From contig OZ026546.1 in NCBI GenBank assembly GCA_964020155.1, positions 8,268,879-8,332,878 of the forward strand: a stretch of 64,000 nt of DNA, in the 5' to 3' direction. A model generated the notes under the pieces. It had not been told where the DNA came from and did no database searches. It was given only the letters and a program-made list of their open reading frames with translations. This DNA is from Chondrilla cf. caribensis (lineage: Eukaryota; Porifera; Demospongiae; Chondrillida; Chondrillidae). Of the stretch, positions 1-11,300 are shown in pieces. Positions within the stretch are counted from its first letter, which is position 1, and each line of letters opens with the position of its first letter. The translations under genes and the position numbers were made by a program.

Positions 1-1792
1 ATGGTTGTAGAATCAGCCATCTATGAAGGGCAGACTGCACTGGGATGAACACGGCAACAGTAGCTCAGTGCTAAGAGTGCTCACAACACTGTCTATTTCA
101 AGTTTACCCAACGTTCCAATTGCAAAGCACCCCTCTCTGCCCCAATAGAATGTGGTAGACCTATGGGCATGCAATTATGCATGTTAGGTTTGTTGTGTGT
201 AATGTCATCATTATGGTCTTGTTAGGTTCCCTAACATTCTCAATTACAAAGGCTGGGGATATAGAGCTAATTGTACAGTTTTAATTTGTGTTGCAAATTT
301 ACCTTCAGTGCCGTGTGAACATAGTATATTACTGTCAACTGTCTTTTGGGGAGAATTGCTATTCTTTATTTCTTGTACTATGCTATTTGGTGGACCACGT
401 GGCTTTGGCATGCAGCTGTCAACGCTGGGGGTTCTGAATAAGGACTTCGTGTCCTGCTGAAAGATAAATCCACTGTATTCTTTATTCTATGCATGCAGTT
501 ACTCTGAGCTGTCTTTGGAAGAATCGCTGTTCATTTTTTCTTGTACTTGTAGGGAGGTACGGTAAAATTTAATGGACAATAATAATAGCTACAGAGAGAG
601 GCACATTAACTAAACAAAGTGTCACTGCTGTAGTCTACACTTCAGTTCGCTTCGATGTACGGTATCCTGTTTGGAATACACCTCGGTCCGCTTTTTAGCA
701 TATTCATATCTTGTGTCGTCCGCAGAATAGCAGTTAAACGGGCGCTAATTGCCGTCCCTATCTTTTGTATGCGTCCGTCGTCCGTGCGGACCGTCCGCAA
801 AATAGAAAGTACCCAGTAATAGTGGTGATGGTGTATAAATTGACTTTTTGACAGAATGACAATAATATTATATCACTAGTGGGGGCTTCTGAGGCCATGT
901 ATCCCCACTCAAAAATTAACGTACGCATTTCCGCAGATTGAATTCAGCAATCTCATAGGCATAACAAGATATTTCAGTATTTCACAAATCAACAGTTTGG
1001 TGGAGCTGTGTTTGTTGTCCCTCTTGTTCTACTTTAAATTGTTATGCCCTGTTGTTGGTAATACTTTATAGGAATTCAGGTAATCGTTCTGTGGAAAAAA
1101 AGTACCACCTAATAAATATGTGCTTGAAAGCTGCACGAGAAAACTCGTCTGAAGAATCAAGTAGGACACGATCTTACTCGCATCAATGGGTGGAAGAACG
1201 CCTGATTGGTTTTCAAACAATTACGACCAAAAAGGATCAATACCAGAAAATAGTTTTAGGTACCGAAATTTCGCATCAGGGGGTACTATTTCGCTGAAAC
1301 GGTCAACTTCACGCTGGATGCCATTGAAGAACTCCACAGGTTGTGCACCAAAATGGCCAATTTTTGTAGTACATGTGAAATTGAAAGTTGTCCTTGTTCT
1401 ATCAATCATCTGTGATATCGATATTGAATTAGTTTCTTTAACCATTCCGCTCTATCTTTCGGAGTGCCAGCTAAGAACGGTAAAAGGTGCAAAAATCCAA
1501 TTGATAGCCTTTACATAACAGCAGCCATACAACTACGTCTATCCAAATTTTTGGGGGTAAGTGGGCGGTAACATGCAAAATAAACCGGAAGCAGGTCACG
1601 AGCATAGGAACAGAAAGCACGCATATCAGTTTCCAGTCCGAGGGTGTAGAGTCAGGCAAGACGTGCATCTGTGCGAAGGGCCGGACCAGTTTGTACCTTA
1701 AATAGGTCTTCAGTATAACTCAGAAACAAGATTGGTGTGCGTGCAGTCACTGTGGTTAAAGCTAACGGGAGTAAGTTACTAGATGATGTGTA
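1..1792. other. noncoding stretch, no gene seen
   Basis: AT-rich sequence without an open frame that looks like protein: all frames here are short and of low-complexity composition. A GC-richer patch around 640-800 containing several CG dinucleotides may be an old repeat, but I could not pair ends for it. No splice-linked exon of the receptor family was found. Confidence 0.5.
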
Positions 1793-2003
1793 AGGTAGGT
1801 GAGGGTAATTCCGAACAGTAAATTCCGAACACGTCGATTTTCCACCTAATCCGATCAATAATGAGCAGACCAAAGAATGCTGTTTCTCACATGGTGTTTA
1901 AGGATTAAGAATATGAACTATAAATGATAGTTTCCAGAAAATAATACGGTGAGAGACGAACTGTTCGGAATTATGCACTGTTCGAAAATACCCGCGCTTA
2001 CCT
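1793..2003. mobile_element. miniature inverted-repeat element (AGGTA family), about 211 bp
   Basis: The left end reads AGGTAGGTGAGGGTAATTCC. The right end, read on the other strand, starts AGGTAAGCGCGGGTATTTTC. The ends are imperfect inverted repeats and both abut TA, as expected for a TA target-site duplication of Tc1/mariner/pogo-type elements. The motif CCGAACAG recurs inside both arms. A larger element with similar ends lies at 25099-26124. It has no coding capacity. Confidence 0.6.
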
Positions 2004-2715
2004 TATATATAGATCTGTTGCTAGAGAAATTATAGAAATTCGGCCACCTAGTGCACCACTTGTAGGCCTCACTAATGGTAGATAGAATGCAAAAAATAAG
2101 TGTTTAGTACAACATCCAGGGAGAAAATCCGTTTTCTTCACGATGGCCGAATATAAGTGTATTCGGCCGGGGTAGGTTTTCTCTGCCAATTTCTTCAGAA
2201 TCTGGATAAACACGAAACCTCACTGCATACTCCCATACGTGTCTCCTAACACATACTCGTCTTTGGGCGTAAACTGTCAACATACGGCTGAATGGGAAGC
2301 GAGAAAGTAGAGTATTCGCAAATCGTCACTATACTAACAGATATAACCTTAATAGAGTAACTGATCGTTTCGGACACTCGCGATCGGTGTATCGGATCTT
2401 CATGAATCCTGGAGCTACAGATTTGAAACATGTTCTGTTTGTAACTCTTTTTATTTGTCCTCTTATTTTCAGATTTTAAAGTAGACATGTATAGCCTTTA
2501 CATCTGAGGTTTTCCAAACGTCTCACAACTTAATAACCCATGTTTTAGCTCTTGTCCGGGAATTGATTGTATTCGGACACTAAGAAAAATGCGTGCTACA
2601 AAGCGATGAAATACTTCTTACAAGCCAAATTTATGGACGGCACTAAGGTGAAGAAGAGCTACAAAACCGTACTTGTTTCAAGTCCGTAGCTCCAGCATTC
2701 AGGTAGTCCGGCGTA
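2004..2715. other. noncoding stretch, no gene seen
   Basis: No supported gene. Short open frames only. It lies immediately 3' of the LINE on the LINE's strand and may contain part of an older repeat. Confidence 0.4.
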
Positions 2716-5695
2716 TATCAATCAATCAATCAATCAATAATTATTTGAGTGCACCACACCCAAAGGTGCTAGGACATACCATTGGTCCTATGTAGCACTA
2801 TACATCAATACACAACAACAGAATTAACTATGGAGTATCTAGTACACTAGTCCATCACAATTACAAAATAATGAGTTACACACCAAATCTGGCTGACCAC
2901 ATTACGCTAAGATGATTTAAAATGTTATTCTTTGAACAGGCTTGTGATAATATGAACGCTGTCTTCTCTCTGTCACTCTTTCCTCTAAAACCATCCATCT
3001 CAGCGACTATATCAATTAATGGTATCCTTAAGTGTTCCCAGGTAGGGCACTGCAGCAGCCAGTGGCAGACATCTTCTATTTCCTCACTCTCACATTCTTT
3101 GCATATTCTTCTTTCCCTCTCCACTCTTTGCCACCTTCCCATTTCAATCTGAAACGGTGCTGTTCCTCCTCTCAACTTAACTAGCATTCTTCTAGCTTTC
3201 TTGCTTCGTACTGCTGCACAGCTAGAGTCAATCCCCTGTTCTGTCATTTGCTTCATCATACACAGCTTTGGCTTCTCCTCCAATTCCTTTGCTAACATAC
3301 TGTCCACCTTCCTCGATGCGATACTTCTCAACATTTCCATAATCTCTTGATCCCGAATACCCTTAATTGCGTCTACTCTCATAGCCTCCCACTCAAAATC
3401 CCTCATGCATTTCGCCATATTCCTAATCCATACCCCTTTGCCACATTCCACAGCTTCTCTGGCTACCTTCCTTAGCAGTCTCCCTTCATATGCCTCACTA
3501 TTCAAAATGTTCATCCAAAATTTCACGCAGTGTATCTTGGCCTCCCATATAACTGGCAAGCACTTCATCTCCAACCATAGTGACGCCTTGGGGTGTAATA
3601 TACCCACTCCGAAGAACATCCTGAAAGCCCGCAGCTGTACTTGTTCAATAGATTCTAAATTTCGGCAGCAACCCCATATCTCTGCCCCATACAACATGCT
3701 TGACTTCACTAGTGACTCCATTAGCTTTCTAAAAATCCCAATTGCTACATCTCCAATCTCCGACCGACATCTCAGTAGACACGCCCCCAGAGCCCTTCTC
3801 CCAGCCTCTGCCTTGTCCTCCACCATCTCTTTCAAGTCCATATGTTCATCTACAACACATCCTAAGTATTTATACGATGAGACCATCGGGATTGTCTCGC
3901 CATCCACCTCATACTTCACCTCACATCTAGGTACGTTCTTCTTACGGATATGCATGATCCCACACTTGGCTACATTGATCTTCACTCCCCACTCCTTACA
4001 CCATTCAACTAACACATCTATACTTTTCTTTAACCCAGCTTCATCTGGAGCCAACAAGCATGTGTCGTCTGCAAATAGTAGACCAGGAACCTTCTCCTCA
4101 CCACATTCTACCCCACACTTCTCCTCCTGCAGTCTCTTTGTAGCACCATTAATGTAGAGAGAGAAGAGTAACGGAGACAGTACACAACCTTGCCGTAACC
4201 CTGTGTTCACCTCAAAGTCTTCGCTAACCTGCCCGTCCACTTTCACTCTACATACACTCCCCTGGTACAGGGCCTGTAAGAACCTAAGGAACTTGCCACT
4301 CATGCCCATACTCTGCAAACATGACCACAGCTTCTCCCGAACCACTTTATCGTAGGCCTTAGAAAAGTCAATAAATACCACCAGCATACCAGTTGACTTC
4401 CTGACCATTTGCGTTTGTCCCAGCAATACCAAAGAAAGAACTTGGTCCCTACATCCTCTACCTTTTCGAAAACCACCCTGTTCTTCAGCTATAAGACCTT
4501 TCTCTTCAACCACACACGAGAGTCTGTTTTCCAGGACTTTGCACAGCACCTTGCTAACCATGGAGGTCAGAGAGATACCTCTGAAAGTGTTCACTTCACA
4601 CACACCCCTCACTTGCTTCTTTGGTACAGGCACAACAACACTTTCCCTCCACATAGTTGGTACCCTCTCACATTCCCAACAGACCCTAAACAATGCTACC
4701 CACACCTCAAGCAACCTGTCTGTCAGCATCATTTCCATCACTACCCCATCGAGTCCGGGTGCTGCATCCTTCTTAACCACGTTAAGTGCCCATGATACCT
4801 CTTCTTTTGAGATAGGTTCATACAGGCGCTGACTACATTCCGATAGATCCACGTTTTGCCTTGTATGAGTGTCATCCAACTTGGTGTCCTCATTATCATC
4901 ACCCCCCAGGACCCTAGCAAAATGAGTTCTCCATATTTCAATTGCCTCTTCTCCTGACCTTACGACCCCTCCCTCATCGTACACTTGAAGTAAGTTGTGT
5001 CCCTGTTTCCTTGCTTTCCCAACATTCATCTTCTTCAATGCCTTCCAAAACTTTTTAGGACATTTTAAATCTCGTTCCAACTGCTCACACTTTTTCTTCT
5101 GAAAGCCTCTTTTTGCCCTTTTCACTGCCTTTGAATATGTCGACCTTGCCTTCAAGTATTTGTTTCTCAAGTGCTTCCTTTCATGTCCAGTTTTGCTTCT
5201 TAACCAAACCTTCTCCCTTCGATGCATTTCTTTCCTCAGACCCCGCAACTCCTTTGAAAACCACACTTGGCCCCGTCTTTTATCCCCACGCTTCACTTCC
5301 TTCAGCCCACTCTTCATCCTTTCCAGTAGATCAACATACACCGCATCCAACTCACTTTGACTATCTCCCAACCTTTCCAGACGATCTAGAATAGACCCAA
5401 TAAATTCCTCCTGACCACACATGTAGTCTTCTGGGACAACGAACTTTTTTCGACATTGGGTCTCATTGTCCTCAGTAGCTACAAATGATGCATTCGGTAC
5501 CACACCATCTACCAATATGTCCCACACAAGAACAGAGTGGTCAGGTATCCTGTACCCCTCTTCACACCCATACAACTCCTCCACATATTCTGACATTGTC
5601 TTCACAACAAAGTTCTGAATGCTCTGCAATTCTTCTTCCGGTACCAAACAGTAGTCTACCACAGATCTACCTCTAGCAGATATACAAGTGAACTG
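2716..5695 (-). mobile_element. 5'-truncated non-LTR retrotransposon (LINE) with simple-repeat tail
   Basis: On the minus strand the element begins inside its endonuclease domain. The frame is open from about 5692 and reads through an RGRSVVDYCLV-like stretch typical of APE endonuclease ends. It continues through reverse transcriptase and a Cys/His knuckle, then has a roughly 135-bp 3' UTR and a tail of five TTGA units at 2716-2738. A simple-repeat tail and a missing 5' end are the usual signature of target-primed reverse transcription. The left half of the endonuclease is absent, so this copy cannot be autonomous. Confidence 0.85.
2876..5662 (-). CDS. LINE ORF2-like protein: endonuclease remnant, reverse transcriptase, zinc knuckle
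   Basis: A 928-residue open frame from the first ATG; the real frame opened further upstream but is cut by 5' truncation. Residues 1-60 are the end of an APE-like endonuclease, with DYCLV and the PDHSV motif that carries the catalytic His. A basic linker follows at about 110-215. Reverse transcriptase motifs come next: FRGISL, GFRKGRG, FIDFSKAYD, GLRQGCVLSP and the catalytic FADDT box near residue 530. The C-terminus has a C-x2-C-x9-H-x4-C knuckle. The frame has no internal stop, so insertion was probably recent. Role: copies element RNA into DNA at the nicked target. The clade (CR1/L2/jockey-like) was not resolved. Antisense frames over this region are shadows. Confidence 0.9.
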   Translation of the reverse strand: MVDYCLVPEEELQSIQNFVVKTMSEYVEELYGCEEGYRIPDHSVLVWDILVDGVVPNASFVATEDNETQCRKKFVVPEDYMCGQEEFIGSILDRLERLGDSQSELDAVYVDLLERMKSGLKEVKRGDKRRGQVWFSKELRGLRKEMHRREKVWLRSKTGHERKHLRNKYLKARSTYSKAVKRAKRGFQKKKCEQLERDLKCPKKFWKALKKMNVGKARKQGHNLLQVYDEGGVVRSGEEAIEIWRTHFARVLGGDDNEDTKLDDTHTRQNVDLSECSQRLYEPISKEEVSWALNVVKKDAAPGLDGVVMEMMLTDRLLEVWVALFRVCWECERVPTMWRESVVVPVPKKQVRGVCEVNTFRGISLTSMVSKVLCKVLENRLSCVVEEKGLIAEEQGGFRKGRGCRDQVLSLVLLGQTQMVRKSTGMLVVFIDFSKAYDKVVREKLWSCLQSMGMSGKFLRFLQALYQGSVCRVKVDGQVSEDFEVNTGLRQGCVLSPLLFSLYINGATKRLQEEKCGVECGEEKVPGLLFADDTCLLAPDEAGLKKSIDVLVEWCKEWGVKINVAKCGIMHIRKKNVPRCEVKYEVDGETIPMVSSYKYLGCVVDEHMDLKEMVEDKAEAGRRALGACLLRCRSEIGDVAIGIFRKLMESLVKSSMLYGAEIWGCCRNLESIEQVQLRAFRMFFGVGILHPKASLWLEMKCLPVIWEAKIHCVKFWMNILNSEAYEGRLLRKVAREAVECGKGVWIRNMAKCMRDFEWEAMRVDAIKGIRDQEIMEMLRSIASRKVDSMLAKELEEKPKLCMMKQMTEQGIDSSCAAVRSKKARRMLVKLRGGTAPFQIEMGRWQRVERERRICKECESEEIEDVCHWLLQCPTWEHLRIPLIDIVAEMDGFRGKSDREKTAFILSQACSKNNILNHLSVMWSARFGV

Positions 5696-5980
5696 ATCTA
5701 TATAGCCGACCCTTGATCCGCCATTTTTTGGTCGGGCGGAGAAAACATAAGGGTCGGGCCTCTGTCACTGGAATTTTGGTCCCGAAAATTTTGGTCCGGG
5801 GACCAAAATTTTCAGCAATTTTTCCTGAAAATCTTGGTCCAGGACCATTTTTTTCAAACACTGTGCTGAAAATTTTGGTTCCCCTCTGAAAATTTTGGTC
5901 CTGGACTGTATGTTCAGGTGGACTAAAATTTTCAGTGTCATTTCTGAAAATTTTGGTCCAGGACTATTTTAAATAAATAT

Positions 5981-6209
5981 TATAATAAATAATAGTATAA
6001 ATAATATAATATAAAAATAATATAATAAATAATAGTATAAATAATATAATATAAAAATAATATAATAAATAATAGTATAAATAATATAATATAAAAATAA
6101 TATAATAAATAATAGTATAAATAATATAATATAAAAATAATATAATAAATAATAGTATAAATAATATAATATAAAAATAATATAATAAATAATAGTATAA
6201 ATAATATAA
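5981..6209. repeat. 40-bp AT-only minisatellite, about 5.7 copies
   Basis: The unit contains only A and T apart from a single G (in AATAGTATAA) and repeats exactly every 40 bp from 5981 to 6209. It lies between the left-end repeats of the inverted-repeat element and the 3' end of the Ulp1-PHD frame. The near-perfect copies imply recent expansion. Confidence 0.95.
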
Positions 6210-6223
6210 GAGTACTTTAAGAC

Positions 6224-6658
6224 TTAGCTTAAACTACATTGTTTACAAAACCAGTCAACATTGGCATTCAACACAGCTTTCTTACTGACAGATACACACC
6301 TAATATGGTACCAATGTTTACAATTAGTACACTCTATCATGTTCAATTGCGGATCGTCTGGCATCCTACATATGCAGTAAAGTTGAATACACTGGCTTGA
6401 TTTCACATGATCTTTACATCTCCGTCTTTTTATGAGGGGAAAAGGTGTAAGCTTGCCATCTATTAAACATTTTACAAAATGTGTTCGCATATCCTCCTGT
6501 TTATACGCTTGCGAGCCTGGTGAAATTCCATGCACAATTGCAGTAGCATTGGCTATAGCAAACAAGCCACAATCACTAGTACCTAGTAGCTGTTGATCCC
6601 TTGATTCTGATTCTCCTCGATCCATAGTCCGCTTTAAAGCTCTCTCTCGCAGCCACAA
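6224..6658 (-). CDS. Ulp1-like (C48) protease C-terminal fragment fused to PHD finger
   Basis: A 144-residue frame. Residues 23-75 contain QQLLGTSDCGLFAIA, the sequence around the catalytic Cys of Ulp1/SENP-type cysteine peptidases as found in transposon-borne copies. The His and Asp part of the catalytic core is not in this frame, so it is either a truncated protease or the last exon of a spliced gene. Residues 95-142 form a PHD-type zinc finger: CIC, then ECTNC, WYHIRC and a final FCKQC, giving a C4HC3 ligand set. The frame sits inside an inverted-repeat element and is probably a transposon accessory protein. Another PHD finger occurs in the pogo-like element at 60.9 kb. Function in the cell is unknown. 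Confidence 0.65.
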   Translation of the reverse strand: MWLRERALKRTMDRGESESRDQQLLGTSDCGLFAIANATAIVHGISPGSQAYKQEDMRTHFVKCLIDGKLTPFPLIKRRRCKDHVKSSQCIQLYCICRMPDDPQLNMIECTNCKHWYHIRCVSVSKKAVLNANVDWFCKQCSLS

Positions 6659-6782
6659 TTACTGTAATTGCCATATTTCTTATCGTTTATATACCTGCGC
6701 GATTATCCTAGCACCTTTCTCATTGGTCGAAAGTTATCCTTACACTTCATCGTATCCGTCACCTTTCTATTGGTGGACATTT

Positions 6783-6816
6783 TATCCCTCCACTCTGACG
6801 TCAGAATGGAGGGATA
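6783..6816. promoter_or_regulatory. palindrome centred on a CRE-like TGACGTCA site
   Basis: TATCCCTCCACTC is followed by TGACGTCA and the near-complement GAATGGAGGGATA, so the whole 34-bp stretch is an inverted repeat with a perfect 8-bp CRE/ATF consensus at its centre. ATTGGT (CCAAT-box) sequences lie between it and the start of the minus-strand Ulp1-PHD frame about 125 bp away. This is compatible with a promoter for that frame; the regulatory role is inferred. Confidence 0.4.
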
Positions 6817-7176
6817 GAATGTCAACGCTGCGTAATAGACCACTTCTCGCTTCATAGGCAGCTTCTACTAGAGAAGAAACGCAGGGATCTCCTCTATTGG
6901 CGCTTTATACGGGGGATACTTTAAACTGTGACACTGGACCAAAAATTTCAGAGGGGGACCAAATTTATTGCAAATTCTGGTCCGCCCGGACCAAAATTTT
7001 TGCCGGACCAAAATTTTCGTGACATCTGTCACTGGAACACCAATTAGCGCCCATAAGTGTCTAAAATGCGGACCCACGGATACGAAGATATCTAAAGAGA
7101 GGATGTGACGTAAGACTTTTCTTGAAAGGATTAAAACTTAGCTTAGCAATTACCCACAAAACTGAATAGTTTTCCA

Positions 7177-7299
7177 ATGTCTTGTTGTCAATGTAATGAA
7201 TTCGCCAAGTGCCATAACTGCATTTGTGTTAAATCAGGAAAGAAATGTATTAGCATTCAACCTGGACACCTCGGAAAATGCTGCAATCAACCTGACTGA
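7177..7299 (+). pseudogene. cysteine-rich transposon-protein fragment
   Basis: A 40-residue frame starts MSCCQCNEFAKCHNCICVKS and continues to a GHLGKCCN motif before a stop. Cys pairs spaced like this, with C.C.K.GKKC followed by a P.HLG.C motif, are common at the ends of retroelement and transposon proteins in marine invertebrates. No flanking coding sequence remains. I treat it as a decayed fragment. Confidence 0.3.
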
Positions 7300-8341
7300 A
7301 ATCAGCCTGACACAACCCCTCCTATCGCAAATGCTAGGGATAAACAACCTACAAACGACGATGACACCAGAGACATGGTGAATGAACAGCCTGTAATCTG
7401 TTTAAGATTCCTTCTGGTATAAGCAGGGAAAAACTCTGTTCATGAAGCAGCACGGTTATTTCTGTTGTATGCAGGTTCGTCTGCAATGGAGAGAGTTTCA
7501 CTGAAAGCAGTGATGATTTTGGTACACTCCATCCACCGTCCACATAACCAGTCCACGGTCTGCATTTTAGGCACAACCCTAGTTCTAAAGGCGGAGTCGA
7601 CAATGACAAATCGTAAATATATCGTACTCATTCTAAGGGGGTATTTTCACTCATGCACAATGGTTAGCGAAGGATGTGTTGTCTTTGACAGAGTCCTGTT
7701 GACTTTGCACGGCAATTACAATTCCAAAATACAAAAGAATTTTAAATTCATATGTTTTGAGATTTGTCACAAAAGGGAGACCGCTACCCCTGATTTGACA
7801 TGGAGAGATAGATATAGCGCCGACCAAATTTACGTAAGCAGGTGGTTTTCATAGATTTAGAAAGTCAACATGGCTAGGTTCTATTGAAATTGATGTACAA
7901 GCGAAGTTGTGAGGTTTTGTCTGACTGTTTCATGGATTGTTTGAGAAAATCAATTGTTTCAGACACACCGTCTAATCGTCCTTATTGCAAAGATACACAA
8001 AGGTGCAGTACATATAAATTGCTATCCTATAGAGATCTAAATAATGTATAGCTTCAGTACTTTCTGAGATCTGAGTGTCTGAAAATTGAAATGTCCAATT
8101 ATCAAATGATCACTCCAGCCATTGAAAAATTGATGATTATCAGTTGTCGATATCTATTACACATGCAGTTAGCAATTGACCCATTTGCAATTCCATGGTA
8201 TCATATTACATGCCCTCTCAAATGTGCAAGCTCCTCCATTGAAAATGTTACTGAATGTATAGTCATGCTGTACATATAGCCATGCAGGATTTGTAATAAT
8301 TGCTCTTCTTTCTTCTTTATTTACATAGGCTAATACAAGGC
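7300..8341. other. noncoding upstream region of receptor locus A
   Basis: No convincing coding sequence. The only supported signal is a splice acceptor (TTTACATAG) at about 8328, just before the ATG of locus A, suggesting that the 5' UTR is interrupted by an intron. The promoter therefore probably lies further upstream. Confidence 0.4.
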
Positions 8342-11300
8342 ATGCGGAAGAAAACACCTACTGTTCTCAGACTGGTCAGCTTGCCTTTTATGTTGGCACT
8401 ACAATTGTTTACAGATTTAGAAGGTAACCATTATGAATGAAGGCATTCCAAATTGATCTGCATGTAATTTCTAATCAATATTCAAAACCATACTCCATAA
8501 CAATTGACATAATATTATTTTAATGTTAATAAAGATTCTACTTCAATCTTTCATGGGCAGACCCACATGCAAGGGGTTCAACTACTCTCATTTGCACCCC
8601 CCTCCCTTTTGTACCCTTCAAAAAATTTCATTCAGAATTCTATACTCGAGCTTGTGCCAAACGTCAGACTTAGAAATCACCCTAGCCATTACTAATCTAT
8701 AATTTAGCTCACTAAGTCTGATTTTTATTAGTTTTTTGTTCCTTCCTAACAAAATGCTTAAGACACTACCTATAACAATGATAATTGGCTTCTGGAAGCA
8801 ATTTTTATTGATATTTGAAGATGGCTTCTCGTTAACTTCGCCCATTGTGCAACTCGATGATGAAAACATCAATCTGAACAAATCAGCAACTGTACCTTAT
8901 TTTCATGGTAACTAAGCACCATTAATTATTCTGAATATTTGTAAAGCAGCAGAAAACACTTTTTTTAAAAACTCACAATAGCTGTATGCTCCTCTGTACT
9001 TCCTCAGCTAATGCTCAGCTCTCCCTCTCAACACTCACTGATGATGTTCAGTGTTATGGTGATCTAGTCACCTTGGCGTGTATACATCCTGAACTACCAC
9101 AATTCCCAGAGTACTTACAACCTGATATTGACTTGAGGAGAGATGGTAGAGGAATATCTACTGATGGCCTTGGAAAAACTAAACTCAGTACTAATACAAC
9201 CATTCTGAATTTCACTATTACTCAAGAAACTGTTGGCAACTACACATGTTTTCTAGTGGATGCTGTAAGAGGTGGAATAGTGGAGAGTAACATTGTGACT
9301 GTAAGACCCCTGGGTGAGTGCAATAATATTATCCATTAAGCACAAAACTATATTAAATTTAATAGTTCAGCTTTTGCATCATATGTACTTATAGGCATAC
9401 ATCTCCAAATTACATTCACTGCAAATACTTCATTGCAATGCCCTATAATTCTGGACAAACACAATTTCATACACATATGTACATCTGCACACATACACGC
9501 ACATATATACAGTAGACCTTCATTTATCCAAACTTTAGTTATCTAGTGGCTCAGTTTATCCAGCCACTTTGCTTGTAGTAAGCTCATTATCATTCAAAAA
9601 ATGGCTGCCTCAGTTCCTGCTTTTCCAGACATGTTGGGATTACATTATACATACTATACTATTATAATATGACTTCAGACGCTTTATTTTTATGTGAATA
9701 ACTTCAGAAGTATATAGTGATTCTAAATTTGGCCTGGTGTACTGAGTTCTATTACCCATGCCAACAATGTTACCAAGAATCAAGTGTTTGTCAGTTGTTG
9801 GGTGAGAATGCATGGCTGATTTCACATGGTGGTGGAATGTGGATGCCATGCCCTATATATGTGAACACAACAGGAAAATAATTATAATAATAATCTTTTG
9901 TAACTGATGAAATTGTTTTGTTGAATCAAATTCCGTGTAGACATTCCCCTGACTCCAAACATCACAGAAATAGATTCTCGCGATACTAACATTACACTAC
10001 AATGGTCACATGACAATAAGTGTTTTGAGAACAGTGTATTCCAGTACCTGGTAACATGGGGGAGTACCAGTGGTGGTCCTAGCAAGGAGGTGCGTACATC
10101 TGCTAACAACATCACCATAGCAACCATCACCAGAGAGACATATGTCGTGAAGGTTAGAGCCATTGGTGAATCTGAGACAAATGAGCATCAGAGTGAAGAG
10201 GTTCTAGTACGAGTTACTGCAGGTGTGTGGGTTTCGTTACTTCTATGCTTTCTAACTTTATTCATTACTAGTAATAAGTGGATCTGTGTCACTGAGTAGT
10301 ATTTGTGTGCTCATCATGTGCGTATGCATGTATACTTTATATCCCATGTAGGTATCCCAAAAGAGTATGGACTGGATAATAAGCCATGCTACAATAGGTC
10401 CTATGCACTGGTATGCGAGCACCGGTACAGTGGAGGGAGTGTCTGGTTAGTGGGAGAGGACCAGGTGCCTATCACTCAGAGTAGCTCACTCTACACAGTC
10501 AGCTCACCTACACTGGAGATACACAACACGAGCAAAGCAGTGTCTGAGGGCAGTGAAGTGTATCACTGTAGTGTGGACCTTCCTACTGGGACCACTGTGA
10601 GAGGAAGTGGTTACATCCTCAGTCCTTTGAGTGAGTGTGTACTGAGTATTAGTTCCCTTTGTACACATTTCTTTTACAAGGGAATTTGGAAGTCTTCTCA
10701 ATTCTTGTACATTATATCGAGATATTTCTTCAACAGTACAACTGTTACAGTTTTACTGTATCTTACTTTTGTACATACATCATGTTAATTTCAATTCATG
10801 TTTGTTAACAACCCCATATTCATGTTTGTTTTGTTTCTGAGAGTCTGTATGAATATGTGACACTGTGGTTAATTGAGTAATGTAAACTAGACAGTATATA
10901 TACAGGGAAAATTTCCAATAATATGGGTCAAAATATACCGTATGCGTGGAAATTTTCGTGGTATTAAACTTCCGCAGTTGCATAACTTTGAGGATTTTCG
11001 CAGTTGTGGGCCGAATCAAATTTTTCATTATTTTTTGGTTTAAAATGTTTGAGCTAGAGAGCTGTATCTGTGGTTTTCATCTTTATTATGTATCATGGAT
11101 GCCTCGCGAAGGAGAAGTACTTCATTTCACTTGCGAAATCGCTAATAGAGACAATTCCTCTGCTGTAGCTGTTGACATCTTATCAAAATTCAGGATGAAC
11201 AAAAATACTTGAATCTTTGGTCAATGCTTTATTTAAACTAACACAAAACGTATTGTCCTCTGTTCTATTGTAGTCGTGTTTTGCAATGTGCACTGTACAT

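Larger units (their letters stand above)
5774..7024 (-). mobile_element. inverted-repeat DNA element flanked by a 13-bp direct repeat
   Basis: The same 13 bases, TCTGTCACTGGAA, stand at 5761-5773 and 7025-7037 and look like a long target-site duplication. Inside them the two ends are inverted copies built on GAAAATTTTGGTCCGG, and this sequence is reiterated for about 180 bp at the left end. The interior holds a 40-bp minisatellite, the Ulp1-PHD coding frame and a palindromic promoter-like region. A long duplication plus a captured Ulp1-type protease is reminiscent of Mutator-like elements, but no transposase is present, so this copy would be non-autonomous. Confidence 0.5.

Noticed and set aside
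3405..4157. A 250-residue plus-strand frame over the LINE
   Set aside because: Antisense shadow of the reverse transcriptase frame; Ser/Pro/His-rich composition and no domain.
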